DNA of 64,000 bases from an archaeon (GTDB lineage Archaea > Nanobdellota > Nanobdellia > Woesearchaeales > GW2011-AR9). Where the stretch lies: positions 1 to 64,000 of the forward strand of contig JABHRS010000005.1 of the NCBI GenBank assembly GCA_018670085.1, in the 5' to 3' direction. Below, one piece after another: positions 10,008 through 19,600 of this stretch; positions within the stretch are counted from its first letter, which is position 1; each line of letters begins with the position of its first letter. The notes beneath the pieces were generated by a model. That model was not told the DNA's origin, ran no database searches, and worked only from the letters and a program-made list of their open reading frames with translations. A program made the position numbers and the translations under genes.

Positions 10008-10045
10008 TACCTCTAGGTAGTTTTTCTAAAGATAATCTTATAAAT
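10008..10045 (+). promoter_or_regulatory. Inverted repeat CTACCTCTAGGTAG (arms extend to AACTACC/GGTAGTT) + 17 bp + TTATAAA
   Basis: Direct reading; TATA starts 27 nt before ATG at 10066. Confidence 0.6.
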
Positions 10046-10065
10046 ATACTGTGATCTGGACTCAT

Positions 10066-11034
10066 ATGGCTTTTTTTGCGCGAAAAATATCTGAAATTGA
10101 TGACAGCCTTAGTAACTTAAGGGAAAGTTGCCTTTATGATGAAGGTTTAACTCGCAGAATTACTGCTGCCTTAATTGGTGATTCATTATCTCATTCCGAT
10201 GCAATTGAAGAAAATTCTAGCTCTCAAGTGACTTTAAAAAGATTAGAAGAAGCTTGGAACTTTGCTGTAGTTAATATAAATGAAGATTTATCCCATTCAT
10301 CCATATGTGATATTGCAGCAAAAGTTGAGCCAATTAATCATAGTTATAGAACTGACAATGTTTTGATACCAGGTTTTGATAGGGTGGTTAGATCAGGTGT
10401 TAGACCGATAAAAATTAGGCGAGAAATGAATAACCTAATTTATCACATCAAAGACGAATCTAACCAAGATGCACCTAGTCTAAAGGCAGCAGAGATAAGT
10501 CTGTATGGCCTGTTTATTCACCCATTTCAAGATGGAAATGGAAGGACATTTAGGTTACTTCATAATTTGTTATTGTACAAAAATGGTATTCCACCAGTTG
10601 TGATTAGAAAGTCTGAGAAGAGACCCTATAAGATGTTAATTGCTGCAGCACAAGATGGTTTCAATGAGAGAGTGGGCCAGGCAGATATGTTCTCAGCAAA
10701 TAGATCTTTTGGAGAGATGAATTATTTTGGATTTATGTTGGACAAAGTACAAGAGAGTATAGAAGAGTTATCAGGTAGGTACACAAAATTTAGGATGTAT
10801 GATGTGGAGTGCTATTTTAAAGGCAATGGTAAACAACTGCATGGTGTTCGTGAAATGCTTCGCCGTGGTTGTACTGCAGGTGGTTGGGTATTTAAATCAT
10901 CACTGGATTTGCCAAAAAGAACTGTTCGAGTTGTCACTGATGCACCGTTTGGAATTGTTAATTCAAACATGTTAAACTACACAAAAGATAGATCATGGTT
11001 TAAAGGATATGAACTAATTAAAAGGAGAAAATAA
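10066..11034 (+). CDS. Fic/DOC family protein
   Basis: HPFQDGNGRTFRLLHNLL is the Fic motif HPFxDGNGRxxR; N-terminal SDAIEEN resembles the inhibitory helix of class II Fic proteins. Start moved from 10051 to in-frame ATG 10066 on TATA spacing. Confidence 0.88.
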   Translation: MAFFARKISEIDDSLSNLRESCLYDEGLTRRITAALIGDSLSHSDAIEENSSSQVTLKRLEEAWNFAVVNINEDLSHSSICDIAAKVEPINHSYRTDNVLIPGFDRVVRSGVRPIKIRREMNNLIYHIKDESNQDAPSLKAAEISLYGLFIHPFQDGNGRTFRLLHNLLLYKNGIPPVVIRKSEKRPYKMLIAAAQDGFNERVGQADMFSANRSFGEMNYFGFMLDKVQESIEELSGRYTKFRMYDVECYFKGNGKQLHGVREMLRRGCTAGGWVFKSSLDLPKRTVRVVTDAPFGIVNSNMLNYTKDRSWFKGYELIKRRK

Positions 11035-11045
11035 TTCTAGAATTT

Positions 11046-12122
11046 TTATTTCAACACAACTGTCTCTGCCATCTCAACTTCAAGCTCATCTGCATCAACT
11101 CCCCGGTCATGTTTTAGAATGGTCCCACACATTTTACAGTGCACAGCATCTAAATCATGGGCTTCGGTACCACATTTCTTACAAGTGATGTTTTGCTTGT
11201 GGCCTGAAGTAACTAATACTTTTAGCAATTTTCCAAGTTGCCAAGGAATAAGTGCAATACCTGAGAGGATCATAAAAACAGTTACAACCTTACCAAGGCT
11301 AGAAAGCGGTGTAATATCCCCATAGCCAACAGTTGATAAGGTAACGATTGCAAAGTATAGTGAATCAAAAATTGTCCCAAATCCACCTGGATTGATTTTG
11401 TTCTCAACTGCCCAAATTAAGCCTGCAAACATGAAAATGATAGTAAAAACTGTTAAGACAATTCTGATTACAACAATCTCAGTATCTGAAAGTACCCCAA
11501 ACAAAGTCTTCTTAGATTTGAACATTCTTTGAAACCTTAAGACCCTAAGTAGTCTGAAAATTCTTAAAATTCTAAATATCCTAAAAAAAGTTAGGTTAAT
11601 GAAGTTTACAACTACAGGCAAAATTGCAATCAAATCTATTAGGCTGTAAATATTAAAGAAATGTTTAGTTTTGTTTCTGGCAACCCACATCCTTAAGGTA
11701 TATTCTACAATAAAAATTGCAACTAAAATTAATTCAGCTATTAGTAAATATCTGGCAGCTGGACCTTCAAATCCATAAGTTTCAACCATAAATAAAACAA
11801 TTGCCAAAAAGTTTGCAAAAAATAAACCACCTTCAATCCAAATACCATACTGAGATTCATAGTTATCTAAATGGGTTGCAAAGAATCCTTTGGTTTGATG
11901 AAATATAGAATATTCAATATCATCTTCATCGTCATTCATTCTTTCAATGGTTGATTTCTTTGGTCTAATTTTTCTTTTAGAAGATTTTGATTTCTTAGTG
12001 TGAGTTGCAGCTGACTTTTTGCTTTTAGATTTCTTGGAAACAGTTCTTACTTGCTTTTTGGACTTGACAGTAGCTTTTGGTTTACTATTAGACTTAGAAC
12101 TATTCTTTTTCAATCCAGCCAT
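11046..12122 (-). CDS. Voltage-gated K+ channel with basic N-terminus and C-terminal zinc ribbon
   Basis: S4-like FRIFRILRIFRLLRVLRFQR; selectivity filter TLSTVGYGD; C-terminal CKKCGTEAHDLDAVHCKMCG. Confidence 0.9.
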   Translation of the reverse strand: MAGLKKNSSKSNSKPKATVKSKKQVRTVSKKSKSKKSAATHTKKSKSSKRKIRPKKSTIERMNDDEDDIEYSIFHQTKGFFATHLDNYESQYGIWIEGGLFFANFLAIVLFMVETYGFEGPAARYLLIAELILVAIFIVEYTLRMWVARNKTKHFFNIYSLIDLIAILPVVVNFINLTFFRIFRILRIFRLLRVLRFQRMFKSKKTLFGVLSDTEIVVIRIVLTVFTIIFMFAGLIWAVENKINPGGFGTIFDSLYFAIVTLSTVGYGDITPLSSLGKVVTVFMILSGIALIPWQLGKLLKVLVTSGHKQNITCKKCGTEAHDLDAVHCKMCGTILKHDRGVDADELEVEMAETVVLK

Positions 12123-12263
12123 CCATGTAAAAAGACTATTTTTTAGTTTATAAAAGTTAGCTTATTTATTTGGCTCAGATCGAGTAGTTTTGCACTTTTG
12201 TATATGATCTGCTGTGGTAATAGGAGGCCCTGTGTGCGCCCTTTTCCAAGTTGTTTGGAATGA

Positions 12264-12896
12264 TTATTCTCTTAAAACTGCATGCACCCTTGGAGCACGA
12301 TTAATATCAAGCACAGTTACAATTAGTTCTTCAGTAACCGAATATGCATTCTGATCTTCACAAATAACTTTTACACTATACTCGCCAGCATCAGTAAAAT
12401 CAGCTTGCCTAATACTACCTTGCATCCAACCTTTAAACGCAATTGAGCCAACTCTGCCTTTACTATCAGTACAAGATGCTGTAATCTCGATCCTTTCACC
12501 CTCACTAATTGTAAGAGTAGAATAATCTAAGCTTAAAGTTGGGGCAACAGGACACTCGAAACATTCATATTGGTATTTGGTACCAACTGAATATCCAGTA
12601 ATTCGCTCTAAAGTTCCATCAACTTTATTTGCACTCAGTAAATACTGTTTTTTGGAACATGTTCCATCTTGACATTCATAAAGCTTCAAATTTGCATTAT
12701 CTGCACACCAAAGACCAGTATCAATGATAGAAGATGATGCAATAAAAGTTTTTGTTTCAGTTTTTTGAGGCTGACAATCAAGTACTAACTCTTGATTTGA
12801 TTCAACCTGAACTGTAGCAAAGACAATACCTGAAACTATAATTAGGAAAATAGAGATTATAGTTATATAAATTGCAATCTTGGATTTTGTGACCAT
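12264..12896 (-). CDS. Membrane-anchored/secreted hypothetical protein with Ig-like C-terminal domain
   Basis: N-terminal TM/signal; LSLDYSTLTISEGERIEITASCTDSKG...GEYSVKVICED. Confidence 0.55.
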   Translation of the reverse strand: MVTKSKIAIYITIISIFLIIVSGIVFATVQVESNQELVLDCQPQKTETKTFIASSSIIDTGLWCADNANLKLYECQDGTCSKKQYLLSANKVDGTLERITGYSVGTKYQYECFECPVAPTLSLDYSTLTISEGERIEITASCTDSKGRVGSIAFKGWMQGSIRQADFTDAGEYSVKVICEDQNAYSVTEELIVTVLDINRAPRVHAVLRE

Positions 12897-13040
12897 GTAG
12901 CTTAGAATTGTGAATTATTGTTTTAAGGATTTGGAGCTTAGAGAATAATGATTAGAACAAAATGGTTGAAAAAATAGCTAATTGATAATTTGGGACATGT
13001 TTTGAATATATTTATAAAGCCGAATTTGTTTCTAATAGAT

Positions 13041-13862
13041 ATGGTATCAGTATGGTTTTATGCAATTGGAAGTGTCATTTTAGTTAGTTTAATCTCACTT
13101 GCTGGTTTATCGTTCTTCGCGTTAAGAAAACAACAAATTTCAGCAAAAACATTGTTGTTACTAGTTAGCTTATCAGTTGGTACATTAATTGGAGGAGCAT
13201 TTTTACATCTACTCCCAGAAGCTGTTGAAAAAAATGGATTTGGAATTGATGTGTCTCTTGCAGTACTTGCTGGTTTTGTAGTGTTTTACATTTTAGAATC
13301 ATTTGTTCATTTGCACCACAGCGATGTATCAGGTGTTAAAAAATCAAAAAAGAAGTCACAGAAACATAACGATAATAAACATGCATTAAAACATCATCAC
13401 CACCACGCATACCACTTAGGTATTATGAACTTAGTTGGAGATGGAGTTCACAACTTTATTGATGGGCTAGTAATTGCTGGGAGTTATTTTGTTAGTATTC
13501 CTGTTGGAATTGCAACTACAATTGCAGTGATTGTTCATGAGATCCCACAAGAGATGGCAGATTTTGGAGTTTTATTATATTCAGGCTTAAGTCGAATGCG
13601 AGCTTTGTTTTACAATCTAGGATCAGCTGTTCTGGCAATTGTTGGCGCAATTGTTGGCTTACTGATTGGGAATGAAAGTTCTTATCTTGCAACTTTTTTG
13701 TTACCGTTTGCAGCTGGTGGATTCATTTATATCGCAGCTGCTAATTTAATTCCAGAACTTCAAAATGAGAGAGGACTTAAAAGTTCAGTTACTCAGCTTG
13801 GAATGATTGTTTTAGGGATTGGATTAATGGTAGGATTATTGTATTTAGAAGTTGGTGCTTAG
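13041..13862 (+). CDS. ZIP family metal transporter
   Basis: His-rich loop HHHHHAYH; HNFIDGLVIAGSYF and HEIPQEMADFGVLL (ZIP TM4/TM5). Start moved from 12990 to ATG 13041 on TATA at 13012. Confidence 0.88.
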   Translation: MVSVWFYAIGSVILVSLISLAGLSFFALRKQQISAKTLLLLVSLSVGTLIGGAFLHLLPEAVEKNGFGIDVSLAVLAGFVVFYILESFVHLHHSDVSGVKKSKKKSQKHNDNKHALKHHHHHAYHLGIMNLVGDGVHNFIDGLVIAGSYFVSIPVGIATTIAVIVHEIPQEMADFGVLLYSGLSRMRALFYNLGSAVLAIVGAIVGLLIGNESSYLATFLLPFAAGGFIYIAAANLIPELQNERGLKSSVTQLGMIVLGIGLMVGLLYLEVGA

Positions 13863-13940
13863 AATTTTTTTAATTTTTTTTCGTTCTTTTTAAATTAAAA
13901 GTTAGAAAATTTATATTTATTAAATGTATAATAATAATTC

Positions 13941-14393
13941 TTAGAAACAATCCCATAAAGGTTTTTGTAGCTCAATTGTTTCTGGACCTATAGCTACCAT
14001 TTTAGCAATTGCAAGAGAAGAGTTCCAATATTTATCATCATGATCTACTTCGTTTCCATCATGATCGGAAATTACAAACCCATCTTCATCAGTTAATGGA
14101 TAAACACCATCAGTTGGTTCGCCAACACCATCAGACAAAAGACATAATGCTTCAACCATAGCATACCCTCTTAATGATTTTTGATTTTCTAAGTTATATT
14201 TTCTTGATCCTGCATTGATTAAAGAAATATCATCAGCTGTTACAACACCAAAACTGAAATGATCTTCGGGAGAATTAATCTCTTGATAATTGTTTAAAGC
14301 AATTGGTCTCTCTCGATCTGGATTTATCCCAATTACAAAATATTCCTTTTTACGAAATTCAACAGTGTCTCCTATAAAATATTCAATTGACAT
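13941..14393 (-). CDS. Hypothetical protein
   Basis: 150 aa ORF. Confidence 0.55.
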   Translation of the reverse strand: MSIEYFIGDTVEFRKKEYFVIGINPDRERPIALNNYQEINSPEDHFSFGVVTADDISLINAGSRKYNLENQKSLRGYAMVEALCLLSDGVGEPTDGVYPLTDEDGFVISDHDGNEVDHDDKYWNSSLAIAKMVAIGPETIELQKPLWDCF

Positions 14394-14451
14394 GTTAAAA
14401 TGTTAGAAATGATTGTTTTTAAATATTTTGGTGTTTAATTGAGAGAGAGAT

Positions 14452-14748
14452 TTATAGTTCAAACTCTTCAATGAAATCTAAAATGATAGAATACTTCTCT
14501 AGAAATTTGAAGCCTTTTTCTGACAAAGAAATATGTTTGCGACCCTTGCGATCCAATTCCTCAACCAGTAAACTTTTCTCAAGTAACTCCTTGTAATAAC
14601 CTTGGAAACTTTGGCTTGAAATGTTAGAGTATCTAAGTAGTGGAGTTGGTTTAATCTTATTGTGATGTTTTTGAACTACTTTTAGGATTGAGTAGATGAT
14701 CTCTAGTCGATCGCGACGTTTGTTTGGTTTTGTTGAGATATCAATCAT
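14452..14748 (-). CDS. Winged-helix DNA-binding protein (ArnR-like)
   Basis: 98 aa; RRDRLEIIYSILKVVQ...TPLLRYSNISSQSFQGYYKELLEKSLLVEE...ISLSEKGFKFLEKYSIILDFIEEF. Confidence 0.7.
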   Translation of the reverse strand: MIDISTKPNKRRDRLEIIYSILKVVQKHHNKIKPTPLLRYSNISSQSFQGYYKELLEKSLLVEELDRKGRKHISLSEKGFKFLEKYSIILDFIEEFEL

Positions 14749-15452
14749 TTCCCTTCCAACCTCTGATGCACACGATGATAAATAATTGCGAATATGCTAA
14801 TTGATGCTAAGTAAATTAATATCTTAGACTCAAAGTGAATAATGATTCTCTGTGAAACTAACAAATTTAAAATCCAGAAAACTGAAATCAGAAGGTATAA
14901 TAATTTTGGACTAAAAAATGAGCTCTTTCTTTTATTTTCTGCCTTATGTTTGCTAGTCATAATATGAACTCCAGCTGCTAGAATCAAAGCTAATTGTGCT
15001 GCAATCAGAACTGTTTGAGTTCTAAAATAAATAGTTGGAATCATTAATACAATTGAAGCCACTACAAAAAAGACAAATATTTTCTCTTGAGTTAATTTGA
15101 ATTTTTTTAGATGTTTAATTAACATGGTTGCAAGTAAATACAACAAAGCAATTGTACTGAATATTGAAACTACCAAAAGTACCAACCTTTGAAGTCCAGG
15201 TATGGCCCTTAACTGACTTTTTCCAAGGTAGAGAATAAAACCCATATGAATCATTCGAACTAAAAATGCGAATGAAAAAAACAAGAATATTTTTCGAAAT
15301 AAAGAAATTCCTTGATGATTTGTTAACTCTTCAATTTCTTTTGTCTTAAAATATGTTGCCAAACAAAAACCAAGAATCAGAATAAAATATAAAAGTTCGA
15401 CGATAAGATGAGTTAGTCTTGCTGGGATTCCAAAGATTAACGGTGGTGGCAT
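14745..15452 (-). CDS. Seven-TM membrane protein, translationally coupled to the wHTH gene
   Basis: Seven hydrophobic segments; ATGA overlap with 14748 start. Start moved from 15494 to 15452 on TATA (TTATAAA starting at 15481). Confidence 0.65.
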   Translation of the reverse strand: MPPPLIFGIPARLTHLIVELLYFILILGFCLATYFKTKEIEELTNHQGISLFRKIFLFFSFAFLVRMIHMGFILYLGKSQLRAIPGLQRLVLLVVSIFSTIALLYLLATMLIKHLKKFKLTQEKIFVFFVVASIVLMIPTIYFRTQTVLIAAQLALILAAGVHIMTSKHKAENKRKSSFFSPKLLYLLISVFWILNLLVSQRIIIHFESKILIYLASISIFAIIYHRVHQRLEGK

Positions 15453-15606
15453 ACTGCTAATAACGGATTTTCCCTTTATAAAATCTGTGGACAAATGATG
15501 TACATTATTACTGCTTTTTGTTTTTATATCAAAGTGGTATTTCTATTGCTGTGACATAGAAAATCTATGTTGTGAATAAAAAAGTTGTATCCGAGGTACA
15601 AATAAA

Positions 15607-16392
15607 ATGGTAATGAAAAAAAGTTTTAAAAAAATTATGGCAGCAGGAATTTTAGCTACACTTGCAGTTGGAACAATTGGTGCAACAGCGGCTTTTGCAG
15701 ATGATGGATCTGATGATGAGTATAAACAGAACATGGACTTGCTACGCGATGCAATTGATTCAAACGACTACGATGAATTCATTTCAGTATTATCTGAAAT
15801 TGATGAACTAGCAGTTGAGCGAATGACAGTGGAAGCATTTGACCAGATGGTTGAGATGCATGAATTAAAAGAAGAGATTAAAGATACAGTGGAAACTGGA
15901 ACTTACGATGAATGGGTCGCACTTGTTTCAGAACTACCAGGTGGTCAAGGTTTAATTGATACAATTGATGAAAGCGAGTTTGATACTTTGCGTGAATTAA
16001 ATGAAGCACATGAAAACCGTGATAAAGAAACCGTTAGAGAATTATCTGATGAATTAGGTCTTACTGAACTTCGCGATGAAAGACGTGAAAACCGAGAAGA
16101 GAGACAAGAGCAACGCAAAGATGATAGGCAAAACAGAAGATCAGCTTTGCAATCAGGAGATTATGAAGCATGGGAAGAAGCTATTGCAGGAACTCCAGCT
16201 GAAGAAAAGCTAGGAGATATAATTAACGAAGATAACTTTGATGAATTAGCTGAGGTACATGAACTACACAAATCTGGCGAGCATGAGGAAGCAAAAGCTG
16301 CAGCTGAGGAGCTAGGCTTACCTGAGAAGGAAAGTTCAGTTAGAAATGTAATTCGTGGATTTCGAGCACGGTTTGTTGGATTGTTTAGGTAA
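15607..16392 (+). CDS. Secreted acidic protein with three degenerate repeats
   Basis: Signal peptide KIMAAGILATLAVGTIGATAAFA; repeats around NDYDEFISVLSE / GTYDEWVALVSE / GDYEAWEEAIAG. Confidence 0.7.
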   Translation: MVMKKSFKKIMAAGILATLAVGTIGATAAFADDGSDDEYKQNMDLLRDAIDSNDYDEFISVLSEIDELAVERMTVEAFDQMVEMHELKEEIKDTVETGTYDEWVALVSELPGGQGLIDTIDESEFDTLRELNEAHENRDKETVRELSDELGLTELRDERRENREERQEQRKDDRQNRRSALQSGDYEAWEEAIAGTPAEEKLGDIINEDNFDELAEVHELHKSGEHEEAKAAAEELGLPEKESSVRNVIRGFRARFVGLFR

Positions 16393-16484
16393 GTAATTGC
16401 CTTTTTTTCTTTTTTATTCATTTTTGGAATATTGTTTGTTTCAGAACTTAGTAGAATAATATTTGATAATTAACAACCTCTTTT

Positions 16485-16540
16485 GGAAGGGCTGCAAACC
16501 TCTATGCACACATATGAATCAAGTGGCCCTTCCTTTTTTT
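16485..16540 (+). terminator. Hairpin + T7 (terminator or 3' end of a short RNA)
   Basis: GGAAGGGC 16485-16492 pairs with GCCCTTCC 16526-16533, followed by T7. Confidence 0.5.
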
Positions 16541-16640
16541 CTAAGCTTTTGCTGGATTAATTTAATTTTAACGGAAGCTTTTGGCTGTGTAAACCAGTAG
16601 ATTTATAAAGGAATCCGGTTACGTAGTGTTTGATGTCCTT

Positions 16641-16835
16641 ATGGAAGGAAAAGTAAAATTTTTTAACGACAGCAAAGGCTTCGGCTTTGTTACAGCTGAC
16701 GATGGGAACGAATATTTCGTTCACATTTCAGGTGTTGCAGAAGGCGTAACTTTGAGAGAAAATGATCATGTCTCATTTGATGTTGTTGAAGGCGATCGTG
16801 GACCAAAAGCAGAGAATGTACAACTGATTGAATAG
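16641..16835 (+). CDS. Cold-shock domain protein (CspA-like)
   Basis: MEGKVKFFNDSKGFGFVTADDGNEYFVHISGV (RNP1/RNP2); ORF-track start 16626 is probably too early. Confidence 0.93.
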   Translation: MEGKVKFFNDSKGFGFVTADDGNEYFVHISGVAEGVTLRENDHVSFDVVEGDRGPKAENVQLIE

Positions 16836-16953
16836 AATCTTCTAATCATATCGTATTAATACAATTAGCTTATTAAATAAACAATTTTTTTCTTTTTTTT
16901 TAATATTTCTGATTAATAATTTTTAGAATGTTAATTTCTGATTTTAGAATTAA

Positions 16954-17178
16954 TTAATCAATAACTTTAATGATACTAACTGGGCAATCTTTTGCGGCAC
17001 GTTTGTTCTCTTCAATCTCATCTACTGAAATTTCTGCAATATACACTTCTTTTTTTTGAATGGAACCTTTAAGATCGCTCTTTCCATCTTCATCTGAAAT
17101 ACTCCAACGGCTAGGGGCTTGTTCCACACAGCTGTTACAACCAATGCATTTATTTCGATAATGAATTATCTTTGCCAT
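16954..17178 (-). CDS. [4Fe-4S] ferredoxin
   Basis: CIGCNSC...CP motif, 74 aa. Confidence 0.85.
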   Translation of the reverse strand: MAKIIHYRNKCIGCNSCVEQAPSRWSISDEDGKSDLKGSIQKKEVYIAEISVDEIEENKRAAKDCPVSIIKVID

Positions 17179-17470
17179 CTAACTTTTCCTTCTTAAACTT
17201 TTTATTCTGAAGATGAAATTCTTTTTTACTTAAATCAATAACTGAAGTGAAGTGAGTTACGATCTCTGCACTAATTAAAGAGCTATTTTCTTTGACAAAA
17301 TTTATAGTTGCCCGCTCTTGATTCAAATCAACCAAAGGTAAATTAGTTCTTTGTTTTAAATCTTGAATTTTTATGGATTTCTTTACCCTTTTCTCAATTA
17401 AGGAAAGTAACTTACGGTCAATAACTTGTAATTCTGTTCTCATCTGTTGAACTTTTTCTTTATTATTCAT
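17150..17470 (-). CDS. Chorismate mutase, AroQ type
   Basis: 106 aa; VQQMRTELQVIDRKLLSLIEKRVKKSIKIQDLKQRTNLPLVDLNQE has the AroQ helix-1 RxxIDxxLLxLxxxR and K-x-x-L/P-x-x-D-x-x-R/E pattern. Confidence 0.8.
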   Translation of the reverse strand: MNNKEKVQQMRTELQVIDRKLLSLIEKRVKKSIKIQDLKQRTNLPLVDLNQERATINFVKENSSLISAEIVTHFTSVIDLSKKEFHLQNKKFKKEKLDGKDNSLSK

Positions 17471-18815
17471 TTTTTTCCTCTGTCACTTGTGTCTTGGATT
17501 TTTCACTATTAGTATTATGCTGGCCATCAGTTCGCTGTGCATCAACTATTTTATACAATTTGTCGTTTGCTCTAACTTTTTCTGGTAATGGAATAGTCAC
17601 CACATCGCCCTTTTTTGCGGTGTCTGATTTTTGATCGTTAACTAAAATTTCTGTGACTTTGGAATTCAAAGCACCAGTTGTAGGTCCAGTGATTAAGATA
17701 TCATCGCCGACACTTAGAGTATTTGCTTCTAGATGAAATTCAGCAACTTGGACTTTATTAAAATAATTCTGCGCTCGACCCAAGTAAATTTTTTCTTTAG
17801 TTGCTTTGGATCCGTAAGCTGCACTCCAATCACCAAGTTCTTTTCCAAGGTAATAACCGCCATGCCAAAATCCACGATTAAAAACAGTCTCTAAACGTTT
17901 AATCCACGCGTCAATTTTTTCTTTAGTATAAGTCCCATCTAAGTATGCTACAATTGCTTGATTGTAACAAGAAACAACAGTATCAACATAATCAGGGCTA
18001 CGTCCACGGCCTTCGATTTTTAAAACTGAAACGCCAGCATCAATAATCTTATCGATGAACCCGATAGTACAGAGATCTTTTGGACTCATGATGTATTTGT
18101 TATCAATTCTAAGTTCATCGCCAGTTTCTTCATCAATTACTTTGTAACTTCTACGGCAATTTTGCAGACAAGCTCCCCTATTTGCGCTAGAGTTATAAGT
18201 TGCTAAACTCATATAACACTTCCCAGAAACCGCAACACAAAGAGCTCCGTGTACAAAAAGTTCAATCTCAACAAGCTGTCCACTTGGTCCAGTGATATTC
18301 TCTTCTTTAATTTTTTCTGAGATATATTCTACTTGTTTGATTGTAAGTTCACGGGCAAGGACTACAACGTCAGCAAAGCTTGCGTAAAATTTTAAGGTTT
18401 CAAAATTACTAACGTTAGCCTGCGTTGAAATATGTACTTCTAAATTAATTGATCTTGCATAGCTCATAGCAGCAACGTCACTACAAATAACTGCAGTTAC
18501 GCCGTGTTCTTTTGCTACGTCGCATATTTTTTTCATTAAATTCATATCATGATCATACATGATAGTATTTAGAGTAAGATATGTTTTGATTTTGGCTTCT
18601 TTACAAATTTTGACAATTTCTTTCAAATCTTCAGTTGAAAAGTTATTCGCAGCACGTGCACGCATGTTCAATTGTTCGATACCAAAATATACTGAGTTAC
18701 AACCTGCGTTGATGGCAGCTCTTAAAGATTCAAAGGATCCAGCTGGCGCCATTATTTCAATTTTGTCTCTGGTTCTTGATGCTGTTTTATCGGCAGCATT
18801 ATTGTTAATTGTCAT
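17463..18815 (-). CDS. Peptidase U32 family protein (RlhA/TrhP-like RNA hydroxylase)
   Basis: IMAPAGSFESLRAAINAGCNSVYFG N-terminus; GKCYMSLATYNSSANRGACLQNCRRSY Fe-S cysteine cluster typical of U32. Confidence 0.9.
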   Translation of the reverse strand: MTINNNAADKTASRTRDKIEIMAPAGSFESLRAAINAGCNSVYFGIEQLNMRARAANNFSTEDLKEIVKICKEAKIKTYLTLNTIMYDHDMNLMKKICDVAKEHGVTAVICSDVAAMSYARSINLEVHISTQANVSNFETLKFYASFADVVVLARELTIKQVEYISEKIKEENITGPSGQLVEIELFVHGALCVAVSGKCYMSLATYNSSANRGACLQNCRRSYKVIDEETGDELRIDNKYIMSPKDLCTIGFIDKIIDAGVSVLKIEGRGRSPDYVDTVVSCYNQAIVAYLDGTYTKEKIDAWIKRLETVFNRGFWHGGYYLGKELGDWSAAYGSKATKEKIYLGRAQNYFNKVQVAEFHLEANTLSVGDDILITGPTTGALNSKVTEILVNDQKSDTAKKGDVVTIPLPEKVRANDKLYKIVDAQRTDGQHNTNSEKSKTQVTEEKNE

Positions 18816-18912
18816 AGAAGTGACTATTTTTGTTGTGATTTTTAAATGTTAGGCTCCCAGATTCAAAAGTGTTGGATAAGGTTTATAATATGGATTTTTG
18901 AAAAATATATAT

Positions 18913-19530
18913 ATGAAAAAAGGTTATGAAATTAGTTCAAGAGAAGTTGTGTTATCTTACTTGGAAAGGCTATCCTTGGGAGTAATTGCTCCAGATAAAT
19001 TTGAAGTTTCAAAGTTAATTGATCCGAATATGTATTTTTCAGCCAATTTCATTCTAAAAGCTATACCAGGGGCATTTGGAGGAAGGCGAATACAGAATAG
19101 AAGCAGTTGTGAACGTAGCAAATTATACCCAAGAGATGTTTACAAGTTAATCGAATTTCCAGCAGTTCCAAAGGATGTAACATTTGCCTTGTATAAGGCT
19201 GGTAAGTACCTTCGAAAGCTGTACAGGAACACAGTTGATTTGACTGAAAAGCAAAGGAACTACAGATTGCCGGAGTTTAGTTTTGGTTTCGCGATAACTC
19301 AAAGAGATTCAGTTTTGGCAGCATTGAGTGCTGTTGCTGAGAATTCTCTTGAGAAACAATATATTCTCCCAGAGGAACTGGTTAAATTGGGAAGGAAAGA
19401 TTTGGATAGAGGAAATATAGTGATCGCAACATTACAAACCTTAGCATTTGAAGAAGAGGTTGAATATATTTTGATGCCTAAAGCAACAGGTGGTATTAGT
19501 AATTGGGCATTTAGACCAAAACAAGTTTAA
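18913..19530 (+). CDS. Hypothetical protein
   Basis: ORF; start ATG 18913 chosen about 30 nt downstream of TTATAAT (18883). Confidence 0.6.
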   Translation: MKKGYEISSREVVLSYLERLSLGVIAPDKFEVSKLIDPNMYFSANFILKAIPGAFGGRRIQNRSSCERSKLYPRDVYKLIEFPAVPKDVTFALYKAGKYLRKLYRNTVDLTEKQRNYRLPEFSFGFAITQRDSVLAALSAVAENSLEKQYILPEELVKLGRKDLDRGNIVIATLQTLAFEEEVEYILMPKATGGISNWAFRPKQV

Positions 19531-19600
19531 TTATCTATTGGTGCTGTGGTGAAGTTTGTACCCACAGGGATTTATATCTATTTTGAGCATAAGGAGTAAT

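Noticed and set aside
10066-11034. Fic protein as half of a toxin-antitoxin pair
   Set aside because: No small antitoxin gene adjacent; an N-terminal inhibitory-helix-like motif suggests self-regulation.
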